DNA from: Acidobacteriaceae bacterium
Lineage (GTDB): Bacteria; Acidobacteriota; Terriglobia; Terriglobales; Acidobacteriaceae
NCBI GenBank assembly: GCA_003134995.1
Contig: PLDC01000028.1
Location: 1-64,000 of the forward strand
Direction: 5' to 3'
DNA length: 64,000 bases
Below are positions 38,962 to 47,272 of this stretch, in pieces. The position numbers were made by a program, and so were the translations under genes. The notes under the pieces are model-generated. The model was not told where the DNA came from. It saw nothing but the letters and a program-made list of their open reading frames with translations, and did not search any database. Position 1 is the first letter of the stretch. Each line of letters starts with the position of its first letter.

Positions 38962-40434
38962 ATGAAAGGCTCAAAATCTCTGGCGACCGTTGGTCTTGTA
39001 CTCGCTTGTACTGTTATCACCATCAGCCTGGCGGTGTGCGCCCAGGCGCAAACTCTGACCCAGTTCGACCTCAATGGGCAGACTGGCTATGAACCCTACA
39101 CCACGGTCACCCAGGCTACGGATGGAAATTTTTACGGGACAACTGGCTTCGGCGGTCCTAACTTCGAGGGAAACATTTTCCGCGTCACTCCCAGCGGAGA
39201 GGTCACGAATGTTCACAACTTCTGCCAGGAGCCCAATTGCGCCGACGGTTGGGCCGGTAACTGGCCTCCGATCCTCGCTTCGAACGGAAACCTCTACGGA
39301 GTAACCGAGGGCCAGACTGTAGATGGAGTGACGTACGGGCAAACTCTGTACAGGCTGACCGTGGATGGCGAGTTCACGAATCTGTTCTCCATCTGCAGCT
39401 CGGGATGCTCGCACCCCCTCGGCATCACACTGGCCCGCGACGGTAATTTTTACGGCGTAGGCGGCGGAGGGTCGAGCAACAACGGGACGATCTTCCGGGT
39501 GAGCCTGAACGGCCAGTACACGGTGCTCCACTCTTTTTGCGTGCTCCCAAACTGCATTGACGGCAATTACGCACTCTACCCTCCGATCCAGGGCAACGAC
39601 GGAAACTTTTACGGTACAACCCTGGTTGGGGGATCCGAGAACACTGGCGTGGTCTACAAAATTACCCCTTCGGGTACGTACACAGTAATCCATAATTTCT
39701 GCGCTTTCGAAAACGGCAACTGCCCTGGCGGAACGTATCCCGCGGCAGGACTGGTGCAGGATGCCGACGGCAACTTTGTGGGCGCGACTCAAAGCGGAGG
39801 CACGGGTTACAACGGCGTTGTCTTCAAGATTACCCCGGCCGGCCAATACTCGGTAATTTATAACTTCGATCGAGCTAGCGCCTACGTAGGCTGGAGTTCG
39901 GCAGCACTGACGCTTGGCAGCGACGGTAATTTTTATGGCGTTTTAGGAGGTGGTCCTTCTGGTTCGTGGGATCCGGACGTCTCAGGCGGCGTCTATCGAC
40001 TCACACCCGAGGGCGTGTACACGCTGCTCTACAAATTCCGTGAAGGTCTTGGGTATGGCTTCAATCCGCTCGCGCCGGTTATTCAAGGCACAGACGGAAA
40101 CCTTTACGGAACCGACGCCTTTGGCGGCATTCCCGCCGGATACTTGACTCCAGATGACGGCTATGGAACCGCCTTCCAATTAACGACCGGCCTCAGCCCT
40201 CTTGTGGAAACGGTGCCCGCGGCCGGACCAGTCGGGCAGAGCGTGATCATTCTTGGCAATGGCCTGACTGGAACTACCAGCGTCAAGTTCAACGGGGTAG
40301 AAGCGGAGTTTACTGTGGAGTCCGATACTTATATCAAGGCTACGGTTCCGGCTGGCGGGACTACGGGTGTGGTTTCTGTTCTTACTCCATCGGGAACGCT
40401 TAACAGTAATCCGCAGTTTGCGGTGAGCAAGTAG
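38962..40434 (+). CDS. GloVer-repeat secreted protein 13 (7 repeats + IPT)
   Basis: 490 residues from ATG 38962 (MKGSKSLATVGLVLACTVIT signal, GAGGACATTTCGATG leader); the track's 38914 start runs through relic DNA. Cores are DGNFYGTT, NGNLYGVT, DGNFYGVG, DGNFYGTT, DGNFVGAT (Val in the usual F/L-F position), DGNFYGVL and DGNLYGTD. The second Cys loop is altered to SICSSGCSHPLG. The IPT entry is the consensus GLSPLVETVPAAGPVGQSVI, and the end is PQFAVSK. It is the last array gene. Downstream lie about 135 bp with a REP-like hairpin, then a convergent kinase-homologue gene. Confidence 0.9.
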   Translation: MKGSKSLATVGLVLACTVITISLAVCAQAQTLTQFDLNGQTGYEPYTTVTQATDGNFYGTTGFGGPNFEGNIFRVTPSGEVTNVHNFCQEPNCADGWAGNWPPILASNGNLYGVTEGQTVDGVTYGQTLYRLTVDGEFTNLFSICSSGCSHPLGITLARDGNFYGVGGGGSSNNGTIFRVSLNGQYTVLHSFCVLPNCIDGNYALYPPIQGNDGNFYGTTLVGGSENTGVVYKITPSGTYTVIHNFCAFENGNCPGGTYPAAGLVQDADGNFVGATQSGGTGYNGVVFKITPAGQYSVIYNFDRASAYVGWSSAALTLGSDGNFYGVLGGGPSGSWDPDVSGGVYRLTPEGVYTLLYKFREGLGYGFNPLAPVIQGTDGNLYGTDAFGGIPAGYLTPDDGYGTAFQLTTGLSPLVETVPAAGPVGQSVIILGNGLTGTTSVKFNGVEAEFTVESDTYIKATVPAGGTTGVVSVLTPSGTLNSNPQFAVSK

Positions 40435-40510
40435 GTGGAAGAAAAAGGGGACGAGCTAAGTCGGATGGAATGTTCCCCGTCTCGCTCGGGAGAGGCAAAG
40501 CAGGTTCCTC

Positions 40511-40529
40511 ACCGGGCTTGGCGCCCGGT
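40511..40529. repeat. REP-like hairpin at the end of the array
   Basis: ACCGGGC-TTGGC-GCCCGGT has 7-bp perfect arms and is followed by TCGGAATGACAGGCG, similar to the CAGGATGACA tails at 1.18 and 47.25 kb. It lies between convergent genes and lacks a U-tract. Confidence 0.55.
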
Positions 40530-40570
40530 TCGGAATGACAGGCGTTAGTGCGAATCAGATTTTCTGACGG

Positions 40571-43069
40571 CTACTCGTGCTTCAGGACTTCGTCGATTAC
40601 TGCTTTGCCGCCTTTGTCTACGGTGATTACTTTGTGGACGGAGACGTAGCCGCTCATGGTTATGTCTACCATGTAGTTGCCGGGGTCAAGGGTAAAGTCG
40701 ACGGGCGAACTCTTATCGAGCATGTGCTGGTTGACGGCGACCTGGGCTCCCTTGGGCTGAGTCTTGACGCTGACCGAGCCCATGGCCTTGGCATCTTTGC
40801 CGCCGAAGAGCTTATTCATTTTCCCGACAGTTTTGATGTCGTCGACGTTGCCCAGGAGGCGCAGCGTGGGCGAAAAGTTCACGGTTTGGCCCAAGGTGAA
40901 CTGGGCGTTGGTAGTTTCGTCCAGGTAACCCGACTTGCGTACGAGAACTATGTGCGTCCCTTTGTCTAGCGAAACCTGAGCGGGAGTTTGTTTTCCGGTG
41001 TCTTTGCCGTCGATGTAGACGCTGGCTCCGGCGGGAGTGCTCGACACTGCGAGCGTCGCCATGAGTTGAGTGAGATGGGTTACCACAAACGACTTGCTGC
41101 CAGAGGTGACCTCGACGGTTCGCGTATCGGAAGAGTAGCCGGACTTGCTGGCAGTAACGGAATGTTGGCCGGGGTCTAATCCGGGCAGGGTGAAGGGCGT
41201 AACCCAAGTGGGATCGGTCTTGCCATCGATTGAAACTTGCGCACCTTGAGGAACGGAATCGACCGACATTTGTCCGGGAACTACTATGGCGGCGACTGCG
41301 GGAGGAGCGGCTTTCTTTTTTGCATTTTTGGTTCGGGCCGCCGCGTGAGTCGAGGCTGGCTCGGCCTCTGCCACAGGCGCGACGGGTTGAGGCTGCGCTG
41401 TTTCGGCGGGCTGGGCTGGCTGCGTGGGCGTTGGCTGAGGGCGCGCGACTGGCTGGCTGGCCGCGGGTTGCGCAGTGGATTCGGCGACTGGACGAGGGGA
41501 ATCGTTGTCGCTATTCAAACTGTTGACGTGGAGAACTAGAACTACAGCGATGATCAAAATTACGACCGCAGCTCCGGCGATGGAATAAACCATCAGGCTG
41601 GGCGGGATGTTCTTCACTTCCTTCAACGCTTTCTGAGCGACTTCACGGGGCTGAACCTTGGGCTTCTCCTCTTCATACTCGTAGAGCGTGGAGTTGCGTG
41701 ATTGAGAAGACGACTTTCCGAAGACCGGCGGCGGAGGTGGTACTTGCGACGGTGGAGGCGGCGCTAGATAGACTTCTTTGAGCGGAGGCAGTTCGGTCAT
41801 CTCCGAGAAACTCACGCTGCCGCCGCGAGACCCAGCGTTGTCCTCGGACATCATGGGATCTACGGCGATTTTGGGCGACTGCACTCGGGAAGCGACGACG
41901 GCCGGTTCATCTACGACGGCTGAAGACGAGAAAGCTGGCGGCGCCGTGTTGCTGGAAGGCCTGGCAGGTGCAGATGAAACGGCATCTGTGGTCGTGCATC
42001 CGGGGCCGCAGCCCGCGGCGGCGGCTTTGGTGAAAGTTGGCGGTGGAGGTGCGATTTTCTTTTCTGCCGCCGGTTTTTGAACTGGCTGGTTCTGAACCGG
42101 CTGGTTCTGAACCGGAGTTGTTTGTACGGGAAGCGCGGCCGGCTTGGCTGCTGGAGGAGTGGACGCTCCGACGAATTTTGCCTGGTTTGCCGCTTTGACA
42201 GCCTCTGGAATGGCCGGAGCTTTCGCGGGCGCGCTTGCCGGCTTTGCAGCCTGCGGCTTAGATTCTTTGCACTTCTCCAAATCGTCGAGCAGTTCCCTTC
42301 CGCTCTGGTAGCGTTCGCCGGGATCTTTGGCGAGAGCCTTCATGATGAGATCACTCAGCACCGGGTGGAGTTTTGGATTCAGGTGCATGGGCGGGATTGG
42401 CGTGCTCTCGAGGATGCTCTGACGCAGGGAGTCGGCGTCTTCCCGATCGAAGGCCTTGCGATCAGCGACCATCTCGTAAAACATGGCGCCGAGACTGAAG
42501 AAGTTAGAGCGTGCATCGATATTGTCGCCGCGGATCTGCTCGGGAGACATGTATGGCAGGATCGCGGGAACGCCGGGCATTTGCGCGGTAAATTTGCCAA
42601 CGCCGGAAATGCCGTAGCTCAAAATTCTGACGGTACCGTCCCATCCGCACATGATCTTTGCGGGTTCGAGACTATAGTGGAAAACTTTGTGGGAGTGGGC
42701 GTGGTCGAGGCCGCTGCAAACTTGACGTCCGATATCGAGAAGGTCCCAGATGGAAAAGCCTTCTTTGCGGGCGAGCATGGTCGCAATGCTGTTGCCCTGA
42801 ATGTATTCCATGGCGGCGCAAAATTGGCCGTCCATTTCTCCCGCACCGAAAACGGGCGTGAGATTGGAGTGGCTGAGGACCTTGGTAGCCTCGGCCTCGG
42901 CGAGGAGGCACTGCTCCAGTTCCGCTGATTGCTCGCCAAAGGCGGATAGCTGAATCGCTTTCAGGGCGACGGTTTGGCTGGTTTGCGGGTCCGTCGCCTT
43001 GTAAACGGCGCCAGTCGCAGACTTAGAGAGTTCACTCAGGATTTCGAAGTGGCCGATTTTTGTGGACAT
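40571..43069 (-). CDS. PEGA-domain Ser/Thr kinase homologue, predicted pseudokinase
   Basis: 832 residues from ATG 43069 (MSTKIGHFEI). Residues 8-265 have the fold of a PknB-type kinase: VALK with Lys37, YMSPEQIRG and a C-lobe ending GERYQSGRELLDDL. Catalytic positions are changed, however. HRDLKPxN reads HYSLEPAKI (131-139), DFG reads SYG (151-153), the F-helix RSD reads RSN, and the P-loop lacks its glycines (SKSATGA). Phosphotransfer is therefore unlikely. A Pro/Ala-rich linker, one transmembrane helix (SIAGAAVVILIIAVVLVLHV) and three PEGA domains outside the membrane follow (for example MSVDSVPQGAQVSIDGK and SSTPAGASVYIDGKDTG). It may be a scaffold linking the envelope to cytoplasmic signalling (inference). 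Confidence 0.85.
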   Translation of the reverse strand: MSTKIGHFEILSELSKSATGAVYKATDPQTSQTVALKAIQLSAFGEQSAELEQCLLAEAEATKVLSHSNLTPVFGAGEMDGQFCAAMEYIQGNSIATMLARKEGFSIWDLLDIGRQVCSGLDHAHSHKVFHYSLEPAKIMCGWDGTVRILSYGISGVGKFTAQMPGVPAILPYMSPEQIRGDNIDARSNFFSLGAMFYEMVADRKAFDREDADSLRQSILESTPIPPMHLNPKLHPVLSDLIMKALAKDPGERYQSGRELLDDLEKCKESKPQAAKPASAPAKAPAIPEAVKAANQAKFVGASTPPAAKPAALPVQTTPVQNQPVQNQPVQKPAAEKKIAPPPPTFTKAAAAGCGPGCTTTDAVSSAPARPSSNTAPPAFSSSAVVDEPAVVASRVQSPKIAVDPMMSEDNAGSRGGSVSFSEMTELPPLKEVYLAPPPPSQVPPPPPVFGKSSSQSRNSTLYEYEEEKPKVQPREVAQKALKEVKNIPPSLMVYSIAGAAVVILIIAVVLVLHVNSLNSDNDSPRPVAESTAQPAASQPVARPQPTPTQPAQPAETAQPQPVAPVAEAEPASTHAAARTKNAKKKAAPPAVAAIVVPGQMSVDSVPQGAQVSIDGKTDPTWVTPFTLPGLDPGQHSVTASKSGYSSDTRTVEVTSGSKSFVVTHLTQLMATLAVSSTPAGASVYIDGKDTGKQTPAQVSLDKGTHIVLVRKSGYLDETTNAQFTLGQTVNFSPTLRLLGNVDDIKTVGKMNKLFGGKDAKAMGSVSVKTQPKGAQVAVNQHMLDKSSPVDFTLDPGNYMVDITMSGYVSVHKVITVDKGGKAVIDEVLKHE

Positions 43070-43084
43070 GGTTCCGTGCCTCAT

Positions 43085-43611
43085 CCCAGAAAAAAGCCGC
43101 GCAGTTCTTTGTGGAGAACGCGTGGTCTAAAACCCGGGGCAGGTTAAGGCTAGGATAGCGCTGGGGAGTTTGAGGTTCGAGTTACCAAAGTACTGTGAAA
43201 TCAGTGTGAAACGGTGGGGAGCGGGCTCGATGATTTGCGCCTGAGGTTTGGTTGGTGAACGGATGCGCCACCGAAAATCATGATAGATCTCCTTATGTAC
43301 GCATTTTGTACGCGCGCAAAATAACGGAGCTTCCGGCGTTACTTTTCTTTTGGGGCAAACGTTAAGTTCGTTGACGGAGAGAAGTGTGACAATTGTCATG
43401 TGGGCCGTGTGACGATCTCCACTGGCGTTGGGGCGCTCGCGGATCGAATATGGAGGCAGATGGTCGTTGCGCGTGGCGGTTTTTTGCGGGATCGGGCGCA
43501 GGTTGTGAGAAGCGGACTTATTCGTTTATCCTTGTGGCCTGCTTGGACTGAGCTGCTGGTCTGCTCGCCAGCACGCCGCGTCTTCTCTTGGGTTCAACTG
43601 GGTTTCAAAAT
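43085..43611. other. 527-bp divergent intergenic region with palindrome
   Basis: No gene is called between the pseudokinase and the first permease. Notable are a perfect 12-bp palindrome TGACAATTGTCA (43387-43398) and a direct repeat GTACGC-N4-GTACGC near 43.30 kb in an AT-richer stretch likely to hold promoters. ORFs 43127-43399 and 43400-43615 have no recognisable protein features. Confidence 0.5.
43387..43398. promoter_or_regulatory. candidate operator TGACAATTGTCA
   Basis: A perfect palindrome flanked by GTG and TG, about 215 bp upstream of the export cassette. It resembles TGACA-type repressor sites. No regulator gene is nearby, so the assignment is weak. Confidence 0.35.
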
Positions 43612-44760
43612 ATGACGTTAACCCGATTTGTCACCAAGAACGCTCTCCGCAACAAGCGCCGCAGCATTCTGACCGTACTGAGCATTGGAGTTTCACTGCT
43701 GCTCCTGACTTTCATGATCACGGTGTGGCGCGGTTTCTACATCGAGAAGGGGAGCGCGGAATCGACGCGGCGGTTGGTGACGCGACACCGAGTGTCGCTT
43801 ACTTTCGACTTGCCGGGCTTCTATCGCGAGAAAATCCGCTCGGTGCCGGGAGTGGTGGCGGTCGTTCCCAATTCCTGGTTTGGCGGCCTATATAAAGATA
43901 ACAAGCCGGAAAACTTTTTCGCGCAGTTCGGGACCGATCCCGATGAGTTTCCGAAAGTCTTCCCGGAGATGCAGATACCAGCCGACCAGCTTGCGGCGTG
44001 GCAACGCGACCGGGCCGGGACGATCGTGAATGACGAACTGGCCAAGCAATTCGGCTGGAAGCTGGGAGATCGCGTTGTGCTGCAGGGGACGATCTATCCC
44101 GTCAACCTGGAATTGACGATTCGCGGCATCCACCATTGGCCGACGGCTAACAAGACGCTTTACTTCAACTCGAAGTATTTGGAAGAAGCGGTGCCTGAGT
44201 TTAAGGGCAAGGCCGGCACGTTCGGCATTATGGCGGCGTCGCCCGAGGACGTGAGCAAAATCGCCAGCGCTGTTGACGATATGTTCCGCAATTCGCCGCA
44301 GCCTACCAAGACCGAAAGCGAGAAAGCTTTTGGGCTGACTTTTGTGAACATGCTGGGGAACGTGAAGGCTTTCATCCTCAGCATATGTTTGGCTGTGGTC
44401 TTCACTACGCTTCTGGTTTCGGCCAACACGATGGCAATGTCGATTCGCGAAAGAACGCGCGAAGTGGCCGTGCTTAAGACTTTGGGATTCGAGCGGCAGA
44501 CCATCCTTGGCCTATTTGTTGGCGAGGCCATGTCGCTTTCGATTGCAGGCGGACTGTTTGGTGCCGGGTTCGCGTGGCTACTGCTAACGCTGATGAAACA
44601 TTCGCCGATGGGTTTTTTCCTGGCGCAGATGCAAGTTACGCTTGGAACGATAGCCGTGGCAGTGTTGGCAGCGGCGCTGGTGGGATTCTTCAGTTCGCTG
44701 GTGCCGTCTTACCACGCATCGCGCGTGGAGATTGTAGAAGGGTTACGGCATATCGGCTAA
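43612..44760 (+). CDS. FtsX-like ABC permease 1 of a MacAB-type exporter
   Basis: 382 residues from ATG 43612 (MTLTRFVTKNALRNKRRSIL). A basic N-terminus leads into helix 1 (ILTVLSIGVSLLLLTFMITVW), then a periplasmic MacB-like domain of about 210 residues. Three C-terminal helices follow, with the coupling motif IRERTREVAVLKTLGFERQTIL, and the end EIVEGLRHIG. No ATPase domain is fused; the ATP-binding subunit is at 48.6 kb. The track start at 43588 is rejected because it precedes the typical permease N-terminus. It is followed 4 bp later by a close paralogue, so the two may form a heterodimer. Confidence 0.88.
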   Translation: MTLTRFVTKNALRNKRRSILTVLSIGVSLLLLTFMITVWRGFYIEKGSAESTRRLVTRHRVSLTFDLPGFYREKIRSVPGVVAVVPNSWFGGLYKDNKPENFFAQFGTDPDEFPKVFPEMQIPADQLAAWQRDRAGTIVNDELAKQFGWKLGDRVVLQGTIYPVNLELTIRGIHHWPTANKTLYFNSKYLEEAVPEFKGKAGTFGIMAASPEDVSKIASAVDDMFRNSPQPTKTESEKAFGLTFVNMLGNVKAFILSICLAVVFTTLLVSANTMAMSIRERTREVAVLKTLGFERQTILGLFVGEAMSLSIAGGLFGAGFAWLLLTLMKHSPMGFFLAQMQVTLGTIAVAVLAAALVGFFSSLVPSYHASRVEIVEGLRHIG

Positions 44761-44764
44761 ATTT

Positions 44765-45916
44765 ATGACGCTCAGCAGTTTTGTCGTGCGCAATACGTTT
44801 CGCAACAAGCGGCGCAGCATTCTGACGCTGCTGAGCATTGGCTTTTCTCTTTTGCTGCTCACTCTAATGGCCTCGATCTGGCGCACATTTTATATCGACG
44901 TGGGAGCGCCGGATTCAGCGAGACGGGTGATTACGCGCGACCGCGTTTCTCTGGCATTTTTTCTTCCCGCGTACTACCGCGAGAAGATTCGGAGCCTTCC
45001 CGGTGTGGTTGCAGTCGCGCCCATGACCTGGTTTGGAGGCCGTTATAAGGATGACCGTCCGGAGAACTTCTTTGCGCAGTTGGCGACCGATCCCGACGAG
45101 TATATGAAGGTTGCATCCGACAAGATCATTCCGCCGGAGCAGGTAGTGGCGTGGCAGCGTGATCGCTCGGGCGCCCTGGTGGATGTAACGCTGGCCAATA
45201 AGTATGGCTGGAAAATCGGCGACAAGATCATTCTGCTGGGAACGATATTTCCGGTGAACCCCGAATTGACGATTCGCGGCATCTACCACCGGGACCCGCC
45301 GCAGAACGCGCTGTATTTTAACGCCAAGTATCTGGAAGAAGCGGTGCCATGGTTCAAAGGGCAGGCGGGCTGGTATTCCACGCAGTTGGCGAATCCGGAC
45401 GATGTGGCGCGCGTCTCGGGTGAGATCGACGACATGTTCCGCAACTCGCCCGAGCAAACGAAAACCGAGAGTGAAAAAGCCTTCCAGCTTTCGTTTGTGG
45501 CCACGCTGGGCAATGTGAAGGCATTCATTCTTGGCATCTGTGGAGCGGTGGTGTTCACCATCCTGTTAGTGTCGGCCAATACGATGGCCATGTCGGTTCG
45601 CAGCCGGACCCGGGAGATCGCTGTGCTGAAAACACTGGGGTTCACTCGCCAGCGAGTGCTGTCGCTGTTTGTCTTCGAAGCGGTGGCTCTGGCGGTGGCG
45701 GGCGGGGTGCTGGGCATACTCGGGGCGACTGGATTGATTCAGTTGATCACGCATTCTTCGATCGCGATCGGCATTCCCATCGACATGAAAGTTAAGCTGC
45801 CGACAATGGGCCTCTGTTTACTGGTGGCGGCGACCGTAGGGTTTCTTAGCGGATATATTCCCGCCTACGGCGCGTCACGCGTAAATATTGTGGAGGGGTT
45901 GCGGCATATCGGGTGA
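44765..45916 (+). CDS. FtsX-like ABC permease 2 (paralogue of permease 1)
   Basis: 383 residues. Aligned by eye, it matches permease 1 from end to end: NTFRNKRRSILTLLSIGFSLL, YYREKIRSLPGVVAVAPMTWFGG, NPELTIRGIYH, EKAFQLSFVATLGNVKAFIL, RSRTREIAVLKTLGFTRQRVL and the identical terminal NIVEGLRHIG. This is a recent tandem gene duplication with both copies intact. The periplasmic domain differs most, as expected if the two halves recognise different faces of a substrate or partner. The 4-bp spacing implies translational coupling. Confidence 0.88.
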   Translation: MTLSSFVVRNTFRNKRRSILTLLSIGFSLLLLTLMASIWRTFYIDVGAPDSARRVITRDRVSLAFFLPAYYREKIRSLPGVVAVAPMTWFGGRYKDDRPENFFAQLATDPDEYMKVASDKIIPPEQVVAWQRDRSGALVDVTLANKYGWKIGDKIILLGTIFPVNPELTIRGIYHRDPPQNALYFNAKYLEEAVPWFKGQAGWYSTQLANPDDVARVSGEIDDMFRNSPEQTKTESEKAFQLSFVATLGNVKAFILGICGAVVFTILLVSANTMAMSVRSRTREIAVLKTLGFTRQRVLSLFVFEAVALAVAGGVLGILGATGLIQLITHSSIAIGIPIDMKVKLPTMGLCLLVAATVGFLSGYIPAYGASRVNIVEGLRHIG

Positions 45917-45991
45917 TGCGGGGCGGCAGTGCGGAGGCGGGCGGCCTGCGCTACGGGATGCGTTGATGTTGCACCGGAATTGAGTTTACTT

Positions 45992-47155
45992 ATGGCGATA
46001 CCTATCAGTTACAACGTGCGGAATTTGAAGCTTCGCAAGGGGCTCACCATCATGACTGCGCTGGGGATTGCGCTGACGGTTACCACGGCGATTTTCCTGA
46101 TGGCCTTACTGGCGGGACTTAAGAAGGCTTTCGTTTCCAGCGGGAATTCGCAGAATGTGCTGGTGCTGCGCAAGGGGTCGGAGGCGGAATTATCTGGCGG
46201 CTTCGATGCGTCGCTATTCCCTACGCTGAAAGTTCTGCCCGGAATCGCGAAGGACAGCCACGGCGAGCCGATGGCATCCGGCGAGTTGGTGGTGGTGATC
46301 GTGCTGCCGCGCAAGGATGGGACAGGAGAAGTCAACGTCACTGTGCGCGGCATGATGCCCGATGGCCTGGAGCTTCGGCCGGGCGCGAAATTGGTTGATG
46401 GGCGCTGGTTCCAAACGGGGCAGCGGGAGGTGGTGGTAAGTAAATCCATCCGCTCGCGCTTTTCGCATGCCAACATTGGCGACACAATGGAGTTCGGCAA
46501 GGGCTCGTGGAAGGTGGTTGGCGTATTTGACGCTGGAGGTTCGGCTTACGAATCCGAGGTGTGGGGCGATGTGAATCAGATGGCCACGGACTTCGACCGG
46601 CAAGGTGGATATTCTTCCGCGTACTTGGCCGCCACGGATGCGATTTCCGCGGACGCCCTCACCAAGCGGGTTAGCGATGACCAGCGGCTCAAACTTGAGG
46701 GAGTGCTGGAGACAGATTATTACGCGAAGCAAACCAGTTCCGGAGGCCCGATTAAGTTCATTGGCATTGTCGTTGCGATCATCATGGCCGTTGGGTCTAG
46801 TTTCGCGGCGATGAATACGATGTATGCGGCGGTGGCGTACCGTGGCCGTGAAATTGCGACCTTGCGAGTGCTGGGATTCTCGCGTCCGGCGATTCTGACT
46901 TCTTTTGTTCTGGAATCTCTGATGCTGGCTTTGCTCGGCGCGGTGGTGGGGATTCTGCTGATGCTGCCATTTAACGGAATGCAGACCGGAACGTCGAATC
47001 AGGTGACGTTTAGCGAGGTGGTATTCAGTCTGCAGATTACGTGGGCGGTTGCCGCGGCTGCAATTGGATTCGCGCTGGTGATGGGGTTAGTTGGCGGATT
47101 CGCTCCGGCGTGGCACGCGGCGCGGCAGAATATTCTTACGGCGCTGCGAGGGTGA
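45992..47155 (+). CDS. FtsX-like ABC permease 3
   Basis: 387 residues from ATG 45992 (MAIPISYNVRNLKLRKGLTI); the track's 45929 start lies in the spacer. Topology is one N-terminal helix, a large MacB-like periplasmic domain, and three C-terminal helices (SSFAAMNTMYAAVAYRGREIATLRVLGFSRPAIL is the coupling region). It is only distantly similar to permeases 1 and 2 and ends WHAARQNILTALRG. Three permeases sharing one ATPase is more than the MacB dimer needs, so two alternative permease sets or a mixed assembly are possible. Confidence 0.87.
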   Translation: MAIPISYNVRNLKLRKGLTIMTALGIALTVTTAIFLMALLAGLKKAFVSSGNSQNVLVLRKGSEAELSGGFDASLFPTLKVLPGIAKDSHGEPMASGELVVVIVLPRKDGTGEVNVTVRGMMPDGLELRPGAKLVDGRWFQTGQREVVVSKSIRSRFSHANIGDTMEFGKGSWKVVGVFDAGGSAYESEVWGDVNQMATDFDRQGGYSSAYLAATDAISADALTKRVSDDQRLKLEGVLETDYYAKQTSSGGPIKFIGIVVAIIMAVGSSFAAMNTMYAAVAYRGREIATLRVLGFSRPAILTSFVLESLMLALLGAVVGILLMLPFNGMQTGTSNQVTFSEVVFSLQITWAVAAAAIGFALVMGLVGGFAPAWHAARQNILTALRG

Positions 47156-47272
47156 AGTAAGGAAGCGAGCCAAACGCGCGATTATTGCGTCGCAAAGAAC
47201 GCGACGCTTCGCGCGGCTCGCCCAGATCCTTCACCGCGCGAAGAACGCTTGCTCAGGATGACAGGTGGATAG

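Noticed and set aside
21148-40434. Possibility that the repeated DNA is one giant gene or an assembly collapse
   Set aside because: Each unit has its own start, ribosome site, signal peptide and stop, and the units differ widely, so they are separate genes.
42077-42928. 283-aa ORF antisense to the pseudokinase
   Set aside because: Shadow of the kinase-fold region; the PEGA/kinase frame is unbroken over more than 830 codons.
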